Shown here one piece after another: positions 38,075-46,080 of a stretch of 64,000 bases of DNA. The position numbers and the translations under genes are program-made. This DNA is from Teredinibacter purpureus (lineage in GTDB: Bacteria; Pseudomonadota; Gammaproteobacteria; Pseudomonadales; Cellvibrionaceae): the NCBI RefSeq assembly GCF_014217335.1, contig NZ_CP060092.1:2249501-2313500 (forward strand). The letters are read 5' to 3'. The stretch's first letter is position 1, and each line of letters opens with the position of its first letter. Under the pieces are notes generated by a model, which was given only the letters and a program-made list of their open reading frames with translations, made no database searches and was not told the origin of the DNA.

Positions 38075-38104
38075 TTATAACGGAGTAGTGAACAGGTCTG
38101 TCTA
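38075..38104 (-). promoter_or_regulatory. promoter of the VOC/flavoprotein operon with operator copy 1
   Basis: Read on the minus strand, TAGACA (38099-38104) lies 18 bases before TTATAA (38075-38080), a good sigma70 promoter for the gene starting at 38053. The -35 overlaps ACAGGTCTGTCTA (38092-38104), a near-palindrome repeated at 38123-38135, so a bound repressor would block it. Confidence 0.6.
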
Positions 38105-38122
38105 CCGGAAGAAGGTTAGTGT

Positions 38123-38158
38123 ACAGATCTGTCTATGTCAACGGTTTTGTTCTATAAT
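38123..38158 (+). promoter_or_regulatory. promoter of tetR with palindromic operator copy 2
   Basis: TATAAT at 38153-38158 is a perfect -10; the -35 region 17 bases upstream (38130-38135) lies in ACAGATCTGTCTA (38123-38135), whose first 10 bases (ACAGATCTGT) are a perfect palindrome. The same 13-mer with one change occurs at 38092-38104. The layout fits a TetR protein that represses both itself and the divergent operon. Confidence 0.6.
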
Positions 38159-38187
38159 CTTTTCGGTAAATATTGAGGAGTATGAGC

Positions 38188-38742
38188 ATGGGTGGGCAAC
38201 CACGAAAGGCGCTATTAATTGATACGGCGTTCAAGTTGTTTAATGAACTGGGTTACCACGCTGCGGGTATTGATTTGATTTTGCGGGAATCGGGTGTATC
38301 GAAGGCTACCTTGTATAAACACTTTCGCAGTAAAGATGAATTGATTTTGGCGGTGTTACGTCAGAGGCACGAACAGATCATATTGATGTTGCGAGAAACC
38401 TTAATGCGTTCGGAGGATGAGACTGTGCGGGTGCTTGCAGTGTTTGATACCTTGGATGCGTGGTTTCAGTCGAACGATTTTTATGGCTGTTATTTTATCA
38501 AGGCCAGTGCTGAATATACGTTTTCGGGGGAGGCTATTCACGATTATGCTGCGTGGCATAAGGAGAGCGTTAAGCATCTATTAAAAGAGTTTATTCCCGA
38601 TCGGTCGCCGACGAAACGTGATTCACTCGCCGAAAGTCTCTTGTTAATTATGGACGGTGCCATTGTCGGAGCGCATATGCGGGGCGATAGGCGTGCGGCA
38701 GAGAAAGGTAAAGAGATTGCCGCAGCACTGCTAGCGCAATAA
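38188..38742 (+). CDS. TetR family transcriptional regulator
   Basis: A 184-residue repressor-type protein. The N-terminal helix-turn-helix spans about residues 8-50 (LLIDTAFKLFNELGYHAAGIDLILRESGVSKATLYKHFRSKDELI split by the usual turns); the C-terminal ligand domain resembles the TetR_C subgroup with WFQSNDFYGCYFIKASAEY. Three in-frame starts exist (TTG 38173, ATG 38182, ATG 38188); GGAG at 38177-38180 lies 7 bases before 38188, which decides the choice. The ligand is unknown. It is divergent from the VOC/flavoprotein operon and shares two operator copies with it. Confidence 0.88.
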   Translation: MGGQPRKALLIDTAFKLFNELGYHAAGIDLILRESGVSKATLYKHFRSKDELILAVLRQRHEQIILMLRETLMRSEDETVRVLAVFDTLDAWFQSNDFYGCYFIKASAEYTFSGEAIHDYAAWHKESVKHLLKEFIPDRSPTKRDSLAESLLLIMDGAIVGAHMRGDRRAAEKGKEIAAALLAQ

Positions 38743-38816
38743 AGGTTGCTTCTGGCCCTATTAAGTAAGGGCTACGCTTGAAGTGTTGTTTGCAGCAGGC
38801 TGTTGTCAGTTTTTCG

Positions 38817-39467
38817 TTAGAGGTTCACGGGTTGATTGTCTAGCAGGGTTGTACCATTACGCATGGATAACCGGCCATCGGCAAATAGACCAACGGCTAA
38901 AGGGTAAATGCGATGTTCTTCAATGAGCACGCGTTTTGCCAGTGTTTCTGCTGTATCGTTTTTTAGAATGGGGACACGCGCCTGTATTGCAGTAGGCCCG
39001 CCATCGAGCTCGGCTGTTACGAAGTGTACCGTTACGCCATGCTCTGTGTCGCCTGCGTCAATGGCGCGCTGGTGGGTGTGTAACCCTTGGTATTTGGGGA
39101 GCAGGGAAGGGTGGATATTGAGCATTCGGCCTAAATAGTGATTCGTGAACGCCGGAGTGAGAATGCGCATAAAACCCGCTAGTACCACAAGTTGGGGGGC
39201 GTGCGCATCAATGACATCACGTAGAGCAAGGTCAAAACTTTCGCGTGTATTGAACAGTGTGTGGTCGAGTACCTGCGCGGTAATACCCTGTTCGCACGCA
39301 CGATCTAAGCCTTTAACGCCCGCTTTGTTACTAATGACCGCTCGAATATTAATATTCAGTGTGCCGTCATTTTGTCCATCGATAATGGCTTGTAAATTAC
39401 TGCCGCTGCCTGAAATAAGCACAACGACATTAATGGGGGCGCAAGGGTGTGTAGCGTTCACGAACAA
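38817..39467 (-). CDS. purN: phosphoribosylglycinamide formyltransferase
   Basis: Uses 10-formyltetrahydrofolate to formylate GAR, the third step of purine synthesis. The 216-residue protein has VLISGSGSNLQAIID for phosphate binding, LAGFMRILTPAF with the catalytic Asn replaced in context by the following NHYLGRMLNIHPSLLPKYQGLHTHQRAIDAG segment (N, H and D catalytic set), and GVTVHFVTAELDGGPTAIQ. It lies 19 bases after purM on the same strand, the standard purMN operon. Confidence 0.96.
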   Translation of the reverse strand: MFVNATHPCAPINVVVLISGSGSNLQAIIDGQNDGTLNINIRAVISNKAGVKGLDRACEQGITAQVLDHTLFNTRESFDLALRDVIDAHAPQLVVLAGFMRILTPAFTNHYLGRMLNIHPSLLPKYQGLHTHQRAIDAGDTEHGVTVHFVTAELDGGPTAIQARVPILKNDTAETLAKRVLIEEHRIYPLAVGLFADGRLSMRNGTTLLDNQPVNL

Positions 39468-39486
39468 TTCTCTTTAAAAAGTGTAC

Positions 39487-40569
39487 TTATAAATCGTTCA
39501 GTTGAACTTGCTCTTCACCCGCCTTGGCGGCTTCAATTTGGCCTATTACGAATGCTTGTTCACCTTCGGCCTTAAGAAGTTCGAGAGCACGTTCAGCATC
39601 GTTGGCGGCAACACAGACCACCATACCTACACCACAATTAAAGGTGCGGTACATCTCGAATGCTGCTACGTTACCTTTTTCTTTTAGCCAAGCGAATACT
39701 TCGGGGAATTGCCAGCGGCTGCATTCAATTACGGCTTTTGCGCTTTCAGGTAATACGCGAGGGATATTTTCGGTGAGGCCGCCGCCAGTAATATGGCAAA
39801 GTGCATTTATGTCGATTTGCTTCATTACGTTGAGTAATGACTTCACATATATACGCGTAGGTTCAAGTAAGGCGTCACCTAAGGTGGTATTGCCTAGGGC
39901 GGTGCTGAGGTCGGCGTTGCTGACCTCTAAAATTTTGCGGATGAGCGAATAGCCGTTCGAATGCGGGCCACTAGACGCTAGTCCAATAAGTACATCTCCT
40001 GCTTGAACTTTACTGCCATCGAGAATTTTCGACTTTTCAACAATACCCACACAAAAACCGGCTAAGTCGTAGTCTTCGCCTTCATACATGCCTGGCATTT
40101 CAGCGGTTTCACCACCAACAAGTGAGCAGCCAGAGAGCGCGCAACCGTCACCAATGCCTTCTACTACCTGCGCGGCAATATCGACGGAGAGCTTACCGGT
40201 CGCGTAGTAATCAAGGAAGAATAGGGGCTCTGCGCCGCCGACGATAAGGTCGTTAACGCACATGGCGACTAAGTCTATACCGATGGTATCGTGCTTTTTC
40301 ATATCCATGGCAAGCTTAAGCTTGGTGCCAACACCATCCGTGCCCGAGACCAATACGGGTTCGTTATAGCCTTTGGGTAGTTCAAACAGTGCGCCAAAAC
40401 CACCGAGACCCGCCATCACTTCGGGGCGCTTGGTGCGTTTAGCGACGCCTTTTATACGTTCGACCAACGCATTTCCTGCGTCGATATCGACACCGGCGTC
40501 TTTATAGCTGAGTGATTGAGGGGCGTCGCTTGGGGGTGGCGTTTGTTGAGTCATATCGGTAGAGTTCAA
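39487..40569 (-). CDS. purM: phosphoribosylformylglycinamidine cyclo-ligase
   Basis: ATP-dependent ring closure of FGAM to AIR in purine synthesis. The 360-residue protein contains [21 protein letters not shown] at the N-terminus, [49 protein letters not shown] as the core nucleotide-binding and catalytic block, [11 protein letters not shown], and [16 protein letters not shown]. It forms an operon with purN and is divergent from the DUF2066 gene. No PurR box was recognised upstream. Confidence 0.97.
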   Translation of the reverse strand: MNSTDMTQQTPPPSDAPQSLSYKDAGVDIDAGNALVERIKGVAKRTKRPEVMAGLGGFGALFELPKGYNEPVLVSGTDGVGTKLKLAMDMKKHDTIGIDLVAMCVNDLIVGGAEPLFFLDYYATGKLSVDIAAQVVEGIGDGCALSGCSLVGGETAEMPGMYEGEDYDLAGFCVGIVEKSKILDGSKVQAGDVLIGLASSGPHSNGYSLIRKILEVSNADLSTALGNTTLGDALLEPTRIYVKSLLNVMKQIDINALCHITGGGLTENIPRVLPESAKAVIECSRWQFPEVFAWLKEKGNVAAFEMYRTFNCGVGMVVCVAANDAERALELLKAEGEQAFVIGQIEAAKAGEEQVQLNDL

Positions 40570-40769
40570 TCCAGTTAAACGGCAGTATTTTTGAGGCGTG
40601 CATTCTAACAGCTTCGTCAGCGGAGTGGCAGGGCCAGATCAACCCTTAATATTAAACCATAGCGTGATTTTTGTTGGTCTTAGCCTGCTTGAACCAGCGC
40701 AAGTTGTTACAATTCGCTATTCGTTCCGATGGAACGCTAACTGAGAAGCCAACTGCAGAGAGGATTGGG

Positions 40770-41918
40770 GTGAAAATAGCCGAAAACAATGTTGGATGGA
40801 AGGCGCAATGGACGCGAGTAGCGCAATCACTAGTGAAAATGACGATAGCACTGTCTTTGTTCGCTACGGCCGCTACGGCAGGGGCAAATGTTGATTTTTT
40901 TAGCGCCAGCGTACCGGTTGCCTCGCAATCAAAAGCTGACCGTATTGCGGCTGCCCAGCAGGGGTTTGCCGAGGTTGTCGTTAGAATTTCGGGTAGCGAG
41001 TTAGTGCTTGATAACGCACCGCTTAGCCGTGCGCAAGATAATGCCATTGCCTATGTTGAACAATTTCAGTACTCGTCCGTGATGGATGTTGGCTTGATCG
41101 CGGAAGGCTTTAACGAGCAAATTTCACTCGCCTTTTCTGCGCCGGCCATAGAACGATTGCTGCGTGACAATAATTTACCCTATTGGCCTATCAATCGACC
41201 AACCACGCTAGTGTGGTTGGTCGAAGATAATGTTGTGGACGGCAAACAGTTTATAAATGCCGACATAGCTCCCGAAGTGTTAGAGGGGTTTGAGTTGGCG
41301 AGTGCTCAAAGAGGGTTGCCGTTAAGTTACCCCCTGTTAGATTTAGAAGATATGATGAGCTTGTCGGCTGAGCAGTTATGGCGGTTGGATGAAGCGGCTA
41401 TTCTAGAGGCTTCAGAACGTTATAGTGCGGACGCCATCGTGGTAGGGCGATATTCCACAACATCGCGTGGTGAATTGTTGGCAACGTGGCAATTTTTTCA
41501 TCGAGGAGACTCTCGTGTATACGACAGTCGAAACTTAGAGACTGCTGAGTTAGGTTATTTCGCGCTCAACCCTCTGGCAGATTATTTGGGTGCGCGTTAC
41601 GCCATTTTTTCCCGCGAGGGCAGTGTGCCAGCCTTGGTGCTGCAATTGTCCGGCGTTAATAGTTTTGGTGATTATCGGAAGGCATTGGATTATCTTGAAA
41701 ATGTTGCGGCTGTAGCGGGTGTATTTGTCGCAGGTGTGCGCCAAGATACGGTGTTGTTGCATTTGGACTCGGATGCGGGTGCCGAAAAATTTATGAGTGC
41801 CTTGGTGTTGGACGGACGGTTAGAACCCGTGCGTGTATTAGGGGCCGGTGAGGTGCCCGTATGGCAGCAAATACCAAAAGGCTCTCCTGAAAACCCTCTA
41901 TTTTATCGTTGGAAATAA
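40770..41918 (+). CDS. DUF2066 domain-containing exported protein
   Basis: An exported protein of unknown function, 382 residues from the chosen GTG. A hydrophobic signal segment (TIALSLFATAATA) precedes the mature start near GANVDFFSASVPV. Family cues are the SKADRIAAAQQGFAEVVVRISG block and the C-terminal GDYRKALDYLENVAAVAGV. The gene between purM and hda is DUF2066 in many gammaproteobacteria, which supports the call. The start is uncertain: GTG 40770 has AGAGGA 7 bases upstream, whereas GTG 40833 or ATG 40839 would give a compact signal peptide without a ribosome site. Confidence 0.85.
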   Translation: MKIAENNVGWKAQWTRVAQSLVKMTIALSLFATAATAGANVDFFSASVPVASQSKADRIAAAQQGFAEVVVRISGSELVLDNAPLSRAQDNAIAYVEQFQYSSVMDVGLIAEGFNEQISLAFSAPAIERLLRDNNLPYWPINRPTTLVWLVEDNVVDGKQFINADIAPEVLEGFELASAQRGLPLSYPLLDLEDMMSLSAEQLWRLDEAAILEASERYSADAIVVGRYSTTSRGELLATWQFFHRGDSRVYDSRNLETAELGYFALNPLADYLGARYAIFSREGSVPALVLQLSGVNSFGDYRKALDYLENVAAVAGVFVAGVRQDTVLLHLDSDAGAEKFMSALVLDGRLEPVRVLGAGEVPVWQQIPKGSPENPLFYRWK

Positions 41919-41994
41919 CGTTTAGGGCATCGGTCGCGGTGTTATGCCTGAGTGTATCCTGTGTGTTATAGGTCAATTAAAGTGTTGAATAAGT

Positions 41995-42708
41995 ATGAGT
42001 AGTTCTTCTCCCGTTCAGTTGAGCCTTGGCGTTTCTTTGCGAGATGATGCCACGTTCGATAATTATTTTGTTGCGAGTGAGCGTACTGCGCAGGCAATTC
42101 ATAGGCTTAAGTGTTTAGCGGGTGACCCCGATCAGCAACTACTGATGGTTTGGGGTATGCGAGGTTCTGGGCTTACCCATTTATTGCAGGCGGCTTGCCA
42201 TATTGCCGGTGAGCATCAGCGTCGTGTCCAGTATTTACCAATGGCAGATGTTCGAGGTTACGAGGCTGCCCATCTTTGTGATGGTTTAGAAGAAATGGAT
42301 ATTGTTTGTTTGGATGGTATTGAGCATATTTGTGGCAATGCGCAGTGGGAGAAAAATCTTTTCCATTTATTTAATCGGTTGAGAGATGGGGGGAAATCTT
42401 TACTAGTATCTTCTCATGAGAGCCCGACAACCTTGCCTATCGCGCTAGCGGATTTAAAATCCCGATTACTGGGGTGCGAGGTGTATCAGATAGAAAGTTT
42501 AAATGACGAGGGTAAAAAGGAGGTATTACGTTTGCGTGCAGCGGCGCGTGGAATGGAATTGCCTGAAGAAGTTGCTAACTTTATTTTAAACCGTGCTTCG
42601 CGTGATATGGTGGACTTGTTTCATTTGCTAAATCGCTTGGACGATGCGTCTTTACAGGAGCAGCGAAAGCTAACCATTCCATTTGTGAAAGCAGTATTAG
42701 GTGTTTGA
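41995..42708 (+). CDS. hda: DnaA regulatory inactivator Hda
   Basis: A DnaA-related AAA+ protein that, bound to the beta clamp, stimulates ATP hydrolysis by DnaA and prevents over-initiation. The 237 residues include the clamp-binding motif QLSL at 8-11, a Walker A-like GMRGSGLTHLLQ, the Walker B region VCLDGIEHI, and sensor/arginine-finger elements in NRLRDGGKSLLVSSHESP and DLKSRLLGCEVYQI. It lacks the DNA-binding domain IV of DnaA. It follows DUF2066 by 76 bases. Confidence 0.95.
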   Translation: MSSSSPVQLSLGVSLRDDATFDNYFVASERTAQAIHRLKCLAGDPDQQLLMVWGMRGSGLTHLLQAACHIAGEHQRRVQYLPMADVRGYEAAHLCDGLEEMDIVCLDGIEHICGNAQWEKNLFHLFNRLRDGGKSLLVSSHESPTTLPIALADLKSRLLGCEVYQIESLNDEGKKEVLRLRAAARGMELPEEVANFILNRASRDMVDLFHLLNRLDDASLQEQRKLTIPFVKAVLGV

Positions 42709-42817
42709 TGCGCTAATATTGCACGTGCCGAGAATGGGTTTACTCTTAAGGTAACGGTGACGTCGCTACAGTGAATAAAATGCCGTAAGAAAACGGTTTT
42801 AAAAAAATGTCTATATA

Positions 42818-42855
42818 AAAAAGCCCCGCTAATACGAGTATTGGCGGGGCTTTTT
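42818..42855. terminator. bidirectional terminator between hda and the galactanase gene
   Basis: A long hairpin with arms 42818-42835 and 42838-42855; the core GCCCCGC/GCGGGGC is flanked by A5 on the left and T5 on the right, with one G-T pair near the apex. It lies between convergent genes (hda ends 42708, the GH53 gene ends 42876), so it can stop transcripts from both sides. Confidence 0.92.
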
Positions 42856-42875
42856 AGTTAGAACATTACACGGTT

Positions 42876-44915
42876 TTACAAGTCTTTATATTGAACGCCG
42901 CGCGATTCAGCGTAGTGTGCTTCAGATACATCTACGCCCATTACCGGAAGACCTCCGGCATCCATTATGGCATTGGCGGCAGGTGTTAGCTGTGCATTGT
43001 CATCGAACAAGCTGCGTGTTCCTGCGTCGTCATTCGACCAGTCTGGCGCGCTCAACCAACGGCTAGCCTGGCTCCACGTTGCACCCCAATAGAAAATACC
43101 TTTGAAGCCATTCAGGTTTTCTACGGCATTGGTAAGGTCGTATAAGAAATCGTACTGACCTTGCTTAGAGTGGGTGTACGAGGTGCTTTCGTTGGCATCG
43201 CTGCGTGTCCAGTACGCTGCAGTTTCAACAAGGTAAACATCTTGTCCGTAGGTGTTGTGTAGCGTATTAATGGTAGAGACGGCCGTATTAATGCCGCCGT
43301 GCCACATCTCGTAAAATGATAGGCCCTGTGCATCCATTTTACCGCCGTTATTCGAATAGCTTGAATACCAAGAGGTCGCTTCTGATCCTTGGCCTGCATA
43401 TTGAATAATAACGGGAATATTACCAATGCTTTTAACTGCATCGTAACCTGAGTTAGTTAAGCGCACAAAGTTGCCCCAACCGTTGGTTTCAATTCTACCA
43501 AGATCCCAACACATTCCTGGGTTTACTTCGTTACCCACCTGTACCATGTCGGGAAGAACACCTGCATTTTGCATAGAGGTTAGCGTATCGCGAGTGTAAT
43601 TGTAGAGTGTACTTTCCAGCGTACCAATGTTCATGTTGGCCCACGCGTCAGGTGCGTAGTTTTGTCCTGGATCTGCCCACCAATCGGAATAGAAGAAGTC
43701 GAGTAGTATCTTCATGCCATTGGCTTTCGCTTCTTGTGCCATTGCAATAACGTAATCAAGATCTTGATGTAAACCGTAATTGCCTGGAGGGTTTACCAAA
43801 ATACGAATGCGGGCGTAATTAAAACCATGGCTGGCTAAAATGCCAACGGCAGAATCCGTATTGGGTTCTTGGGTAGGTTGTGGCGTAGGTGTGGGTGTTG
43901 ATGTGGGCCCAGAGGTTGGGGCTGGCGTTGGTGTGGGGTTAGTACCGCCACTATTGCCGCTAGTTGCGCCAAAATTAATAGCGCCGTTGCAATGCATTAT
44001 TTCTGAGTAAGCGCCGCCGCCGCAGGTTTCATCCCAAAGGCCAGTGTTTTCGGCCATGTCTTCTGCTTGACGCGTTTCACCGTTCACGATGATGTAATCC
44101 ACTTGTACATCTAAACCGCTGGCGTCATTGGTAAAGGCCACTTCAATATCACCCGAAGCGCTAGTGGATGCCGTGTAGTCTTGCATGCTTGCGCTTAATG
44201 TCCACGTCTGAACGTTATTGTCGCCAACACTCAGTGTGATTGATTCACTGCCATCTGTGCCGCTAGCGCGTACTGTAATATTTTGTGTTCCGGTGCCAGG
44301 CTCATCTGTGGGGGAAGGTGTAGGTGTTGGAGTGGGTGTTGATGTTGGTTGAGCCGTTGGTGTTGGTGTGGGCACCGGTGTTGGGTTGGTGGCGGCGGAT
44401 ACGAGAACAAAAGATACATCATCAAAGCTCGTCCATTCAGTATTGTCTGTTGCCATGCCAATGGTGCAACTGCTGCCGATAACGTCAATATTGTTTAGCG
44501 TAATTTGCGTCCAATTTCCCCACGAAATTGCGGGTACATCTACACGAACATTATTGCTGCCGCAGTTTTCAGCGTAAATGTAAGCATCGCTTGAATCTCC
44601 GCCTACGGAATAAACGGATAATGCGTAGGTGCCAGCCGTTAAACCTGTAAGGGTTTGATAGGTGTTTACATTGTAGTTATTGCTGGATGAATAGTGGGTT
44701 AGACGGTTTCCACTTCTACCGTCAGATTCTAAGAGCATGGCAGAAGACGTTCCTGACACGCTCCAGCTGTTAGTACCATTTTCAAAGTCTGGATTGTTGG
44801 CCAGGTTTTGTGCTGTTGCGTTTGTGGTGAACAGCATTATTGAAAGTAGAAAAGTTAAACATCCTAGTAGTGTTGCTTGTCCCTTTGGATGGATTAGGGT
44901 GTTTTTAAAAATCAT
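42876..44915 (-). CDS. secreted arabinogalactan endo-beta-1,4-galactanase, GH53 with two CBM-like modules, circularly permuted barrel
   Basis: A 679-residue exported enzyme expected to cleave beta-1,4-galactan (pectin side chains). Layout: signal peptide (1-35, ATA before QN); a jelly-roll CBM-like module (about 36-173, NPDFENGTNSW); Pro/Thr linker; a CBM60-like module (about 212-316, TVRASGTDGSESITL...DVQVDYIIVNGETRQAE); a second Pro/Thr linker; the GH53 domain (351-679). The acid/base is E463 (GNEVNPGM) and the nucleophile E564 (VETAAYWT). The segment that normally begins GH53, G(A/V)DVSE...YKD, is missing from its usual place and is found at residues 660-678, the very end of the protein. 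The first linker-domain junction starts at NTDSAVGILASHGFN, the part that normally follows it. Confidence 0.93.
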   Translation of the reverse strand: MIFKNTLIHPKGQATLLGCLTFLLSIMLFTTNATAQNLANNPDFENGTNSWSVSGTSSAMLLESDGRSGNRLTHYSSSNNYNVNTYQTLTGLTAGTYALSVYSVGGDSSDAYIYAENCGSNNVRVDVPAISWGNWTQITLNNIDVIGSSCTIGMATDNTEWTSFDDVSFVLVSAATNPTPVPTPTPTAQPTSTPTPTPTPSPTDEPGTGTQNITVRASGTDGSESITLSVGDNNVQTWTLSASMQDYTASTSASGDIEVAFTNDASGLDVQVDYIIVNGETRQAEDMAENTGLWDETCGGGAYSEIMHCNGAINFGATSGNSGGTNPTPTPAPTSGPTSTPTPTPQPTQEPNTDSAVGILASHGFNYARIRILVNPPGNYGLHQDLDYVIAMAQEAKANGMKILLDFFYSDWWADPGQNYAPDAWANMNIGTLESTLYNYTRDTLTSMQNAGVLPDMVQVGNEVNPGMCWDLGRIETNGWGNFVRLTNSGYDAVKSIGNIPVIIQYAGQGSEATSWYSSYSNNGGKMDAQGLSFYEMWHGGINTAVSTINTLHNTYGQDVYLVETAAYWTRSDANESTSYTHSKQGQYDFLYDLTNAVENLNGFKGIFYWGATWSQASRWLSAPDWSNDDAGTRSLFDDNAQLTPAANAIMDAGGLPVMGVDVSEAHYAESRGVQYKDL

Positions 44916-45545
44916 TGGTTCAGTTTTCCTTTAAAGGTTTTATTTTCAAACTTGAACCGAAATACCACGCCTGGTACTGCCGTTTTAACCCTGCGTGCAT
45001 CGCCTCGGCTTTCCGCAATATATATTATAAATATGTATTGTAAGATCACTATAGGTGAGCGATGTTGCGTTTTCAATCAATTGCAGGCAGTTGCTCCAAG
45101 GTAAATTTTGCCCCATAAAACGTACCCAAAAAAAACTATCAAGGTAAATCGATTCGCGCAAAATTTACCTTGTTTTAAAGGGTCGAAAGGCTCCGTGTTG
45201 CGGGCGATGCGGCCTTGTAATAATGAAGGTGAAGGAATATGTCATACCCGTTTGTTAAGGGTTAAGTGTTTTATACGGGGGAGTGAGGGGAATATGAATT
45301 TTCGATTTAAAGCGAAGGTTACGAGTGGCTTGTGGCTACACTATGACGTAAAAACGATGGTTCGTGGGAGTGAAGTGATGGAGGTTGCCTTGTGCTGTTT
45401 GAATAATGAGACGGAAGAATGGGGTGGTTAGAAGGAGAAGCTACAATAAGGGGGGTGTTGCAAAAGAGTATGTTTGCCGACGTAATCGTTGCGTAACATT
45501 GAGAGTAATGTGGCGAGAACCTGAAACGTCATTTTCGTCGATAAC
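44916..45545. other. upstream region of the galactanase gene
   Basis: About 630 bases without a convincing gene. It contains an A+T-rich -10-like TATAAT on the minus strand (45024-45029) about 110 bases before the galactanase ATG, and a cluster of three AAGGTAAAT-type repeats at 45097-45172 (listed separately). A 45-codon frame at 45294-45431 with GAGGGG upstream is possible but has no recognisable feature. The rest shows nothing I can name. Confidence 0.5.
45097..45172. repeat. three-copy inverted/direct repeat upstream of the galactanase gene
   Basis: CAAGGTAAATTTTGC (45097-45111) is perfectly inverted as GCAAAATTTACCTTG (45158-45172), and a shorter direct copy CAAGGTAAAT starts at 45140. 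The middle and right copies face each other across 13 bases. The cluster lies about 70-150 bases upstream of the likely galactanase -10, a position typical of activator or repressor sites, so an operator for a galactan-responsive regulator is plausible. A transcribed long hairpin is the alternative. Confidence 0.55.
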
Positions 45546-45986
45546 TTAGGGAGAGCTGGCACGCTTAAAGTGAGAGTGGGGCCTAACGGTGCCAAGTAGC
45601 AGTAAGCTAACAATTAACGCTGTGCTAAATATGTCGAATAGTGAATGGTATTGCTGGTATAGCATTAGCGCAAAGTAGCAGAGTAAAAGTGCAACGAAAG
45701 GTATTTTAATGTGAGGCCAAGCAAAACATAAAATTCCGGTGAGCGTTGTGGCTGCTGCGGTGTGCGTGCTGTAGTCCCCTTGTGCTAATGCCCATAGCGA
45801 AAAATGCTTATCCAAAAACATTAAACCATAGGTGATGACAATGGCGCTTAGAAATAGAACGCTCAGCAATGAGACGTGTCGCCAGTGTTTTGCTATTGCG
45901 TGGCGTAGAAGGGTAACGAGGACACCGAGTAGTAAAAGCGGTGTATAGCTATCGGCAATTAAATCGAGTGTTTCAAATGAAAGCAT
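45546..45986 (-). CDS. small PAP2-like membrane protein
   Basis: A 146-residue polytopic protein with about five hydrophobic helices. Two short motifs resemble the second and third signatures of PAP2 phosphatases: YSTHTAAATTL (S-x-H, in place of PSGH) and YHSLFDI (HxxxD). The first signature, KxxxxxxRP, is not present, so catalytic activity is uncertain. Downstream of sppA on the same strand, 95 bases away, with a hairpin between them. I would treat the family call as tentative. Confidence 0.55.
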   Translation of the reverse strand: MLSFETLDLIADSYTPLLLLGVLVTLLRHAIAKHWRHVSLLSVLFLSAIVITYGLMFLDKHFSLWALAQGDYSTHTAAATTLTGILCFAWPHIKIPFVALLLCYFALMLYQQYHSLFDIFSTALIVSLLLLGTVRPHSHFKRASSP

Positions 45987-46006
45987 AGCGTTTTCGTTTT
46001 ATGTTA

Positions 46007-46028
46007 AAGCCGGTTTAAACACCGGCTT
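46007..46028 (-). terminator. hairpin downstream of sppA
   Basis: An 8-bp perfect stem, AAGCCGGT with ACCGGCTT, around a 6-base loop, about 50 bases past the sppA stop. Read on the minus strand the tail is TTAACAT, a poor T run, so termination would be inefficient. Confidence 0.35.
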
Positions 46029-46080
46029 ATTTAAAAGAAAGAATTAAAACTATTCGGTAACGAGTAAACGCTTGATTTTA

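Noticed and set aside
43860..44390. Two repetitive tracts inside the galactanase gene
   Set aside because: They encode the Pro/Thr linkers between modules, common in secreted glycosidases of this group; not a CRISPR or satellite.
45108..45431. A 107-codon plus-strand frame upstream of the galactanase gene
   Set aside because: Its first part runs through the repeat cluster and has no protein-like pattern; only an internal 45-codon start at 45294 has a ribosome site, which is too little to call a gene.
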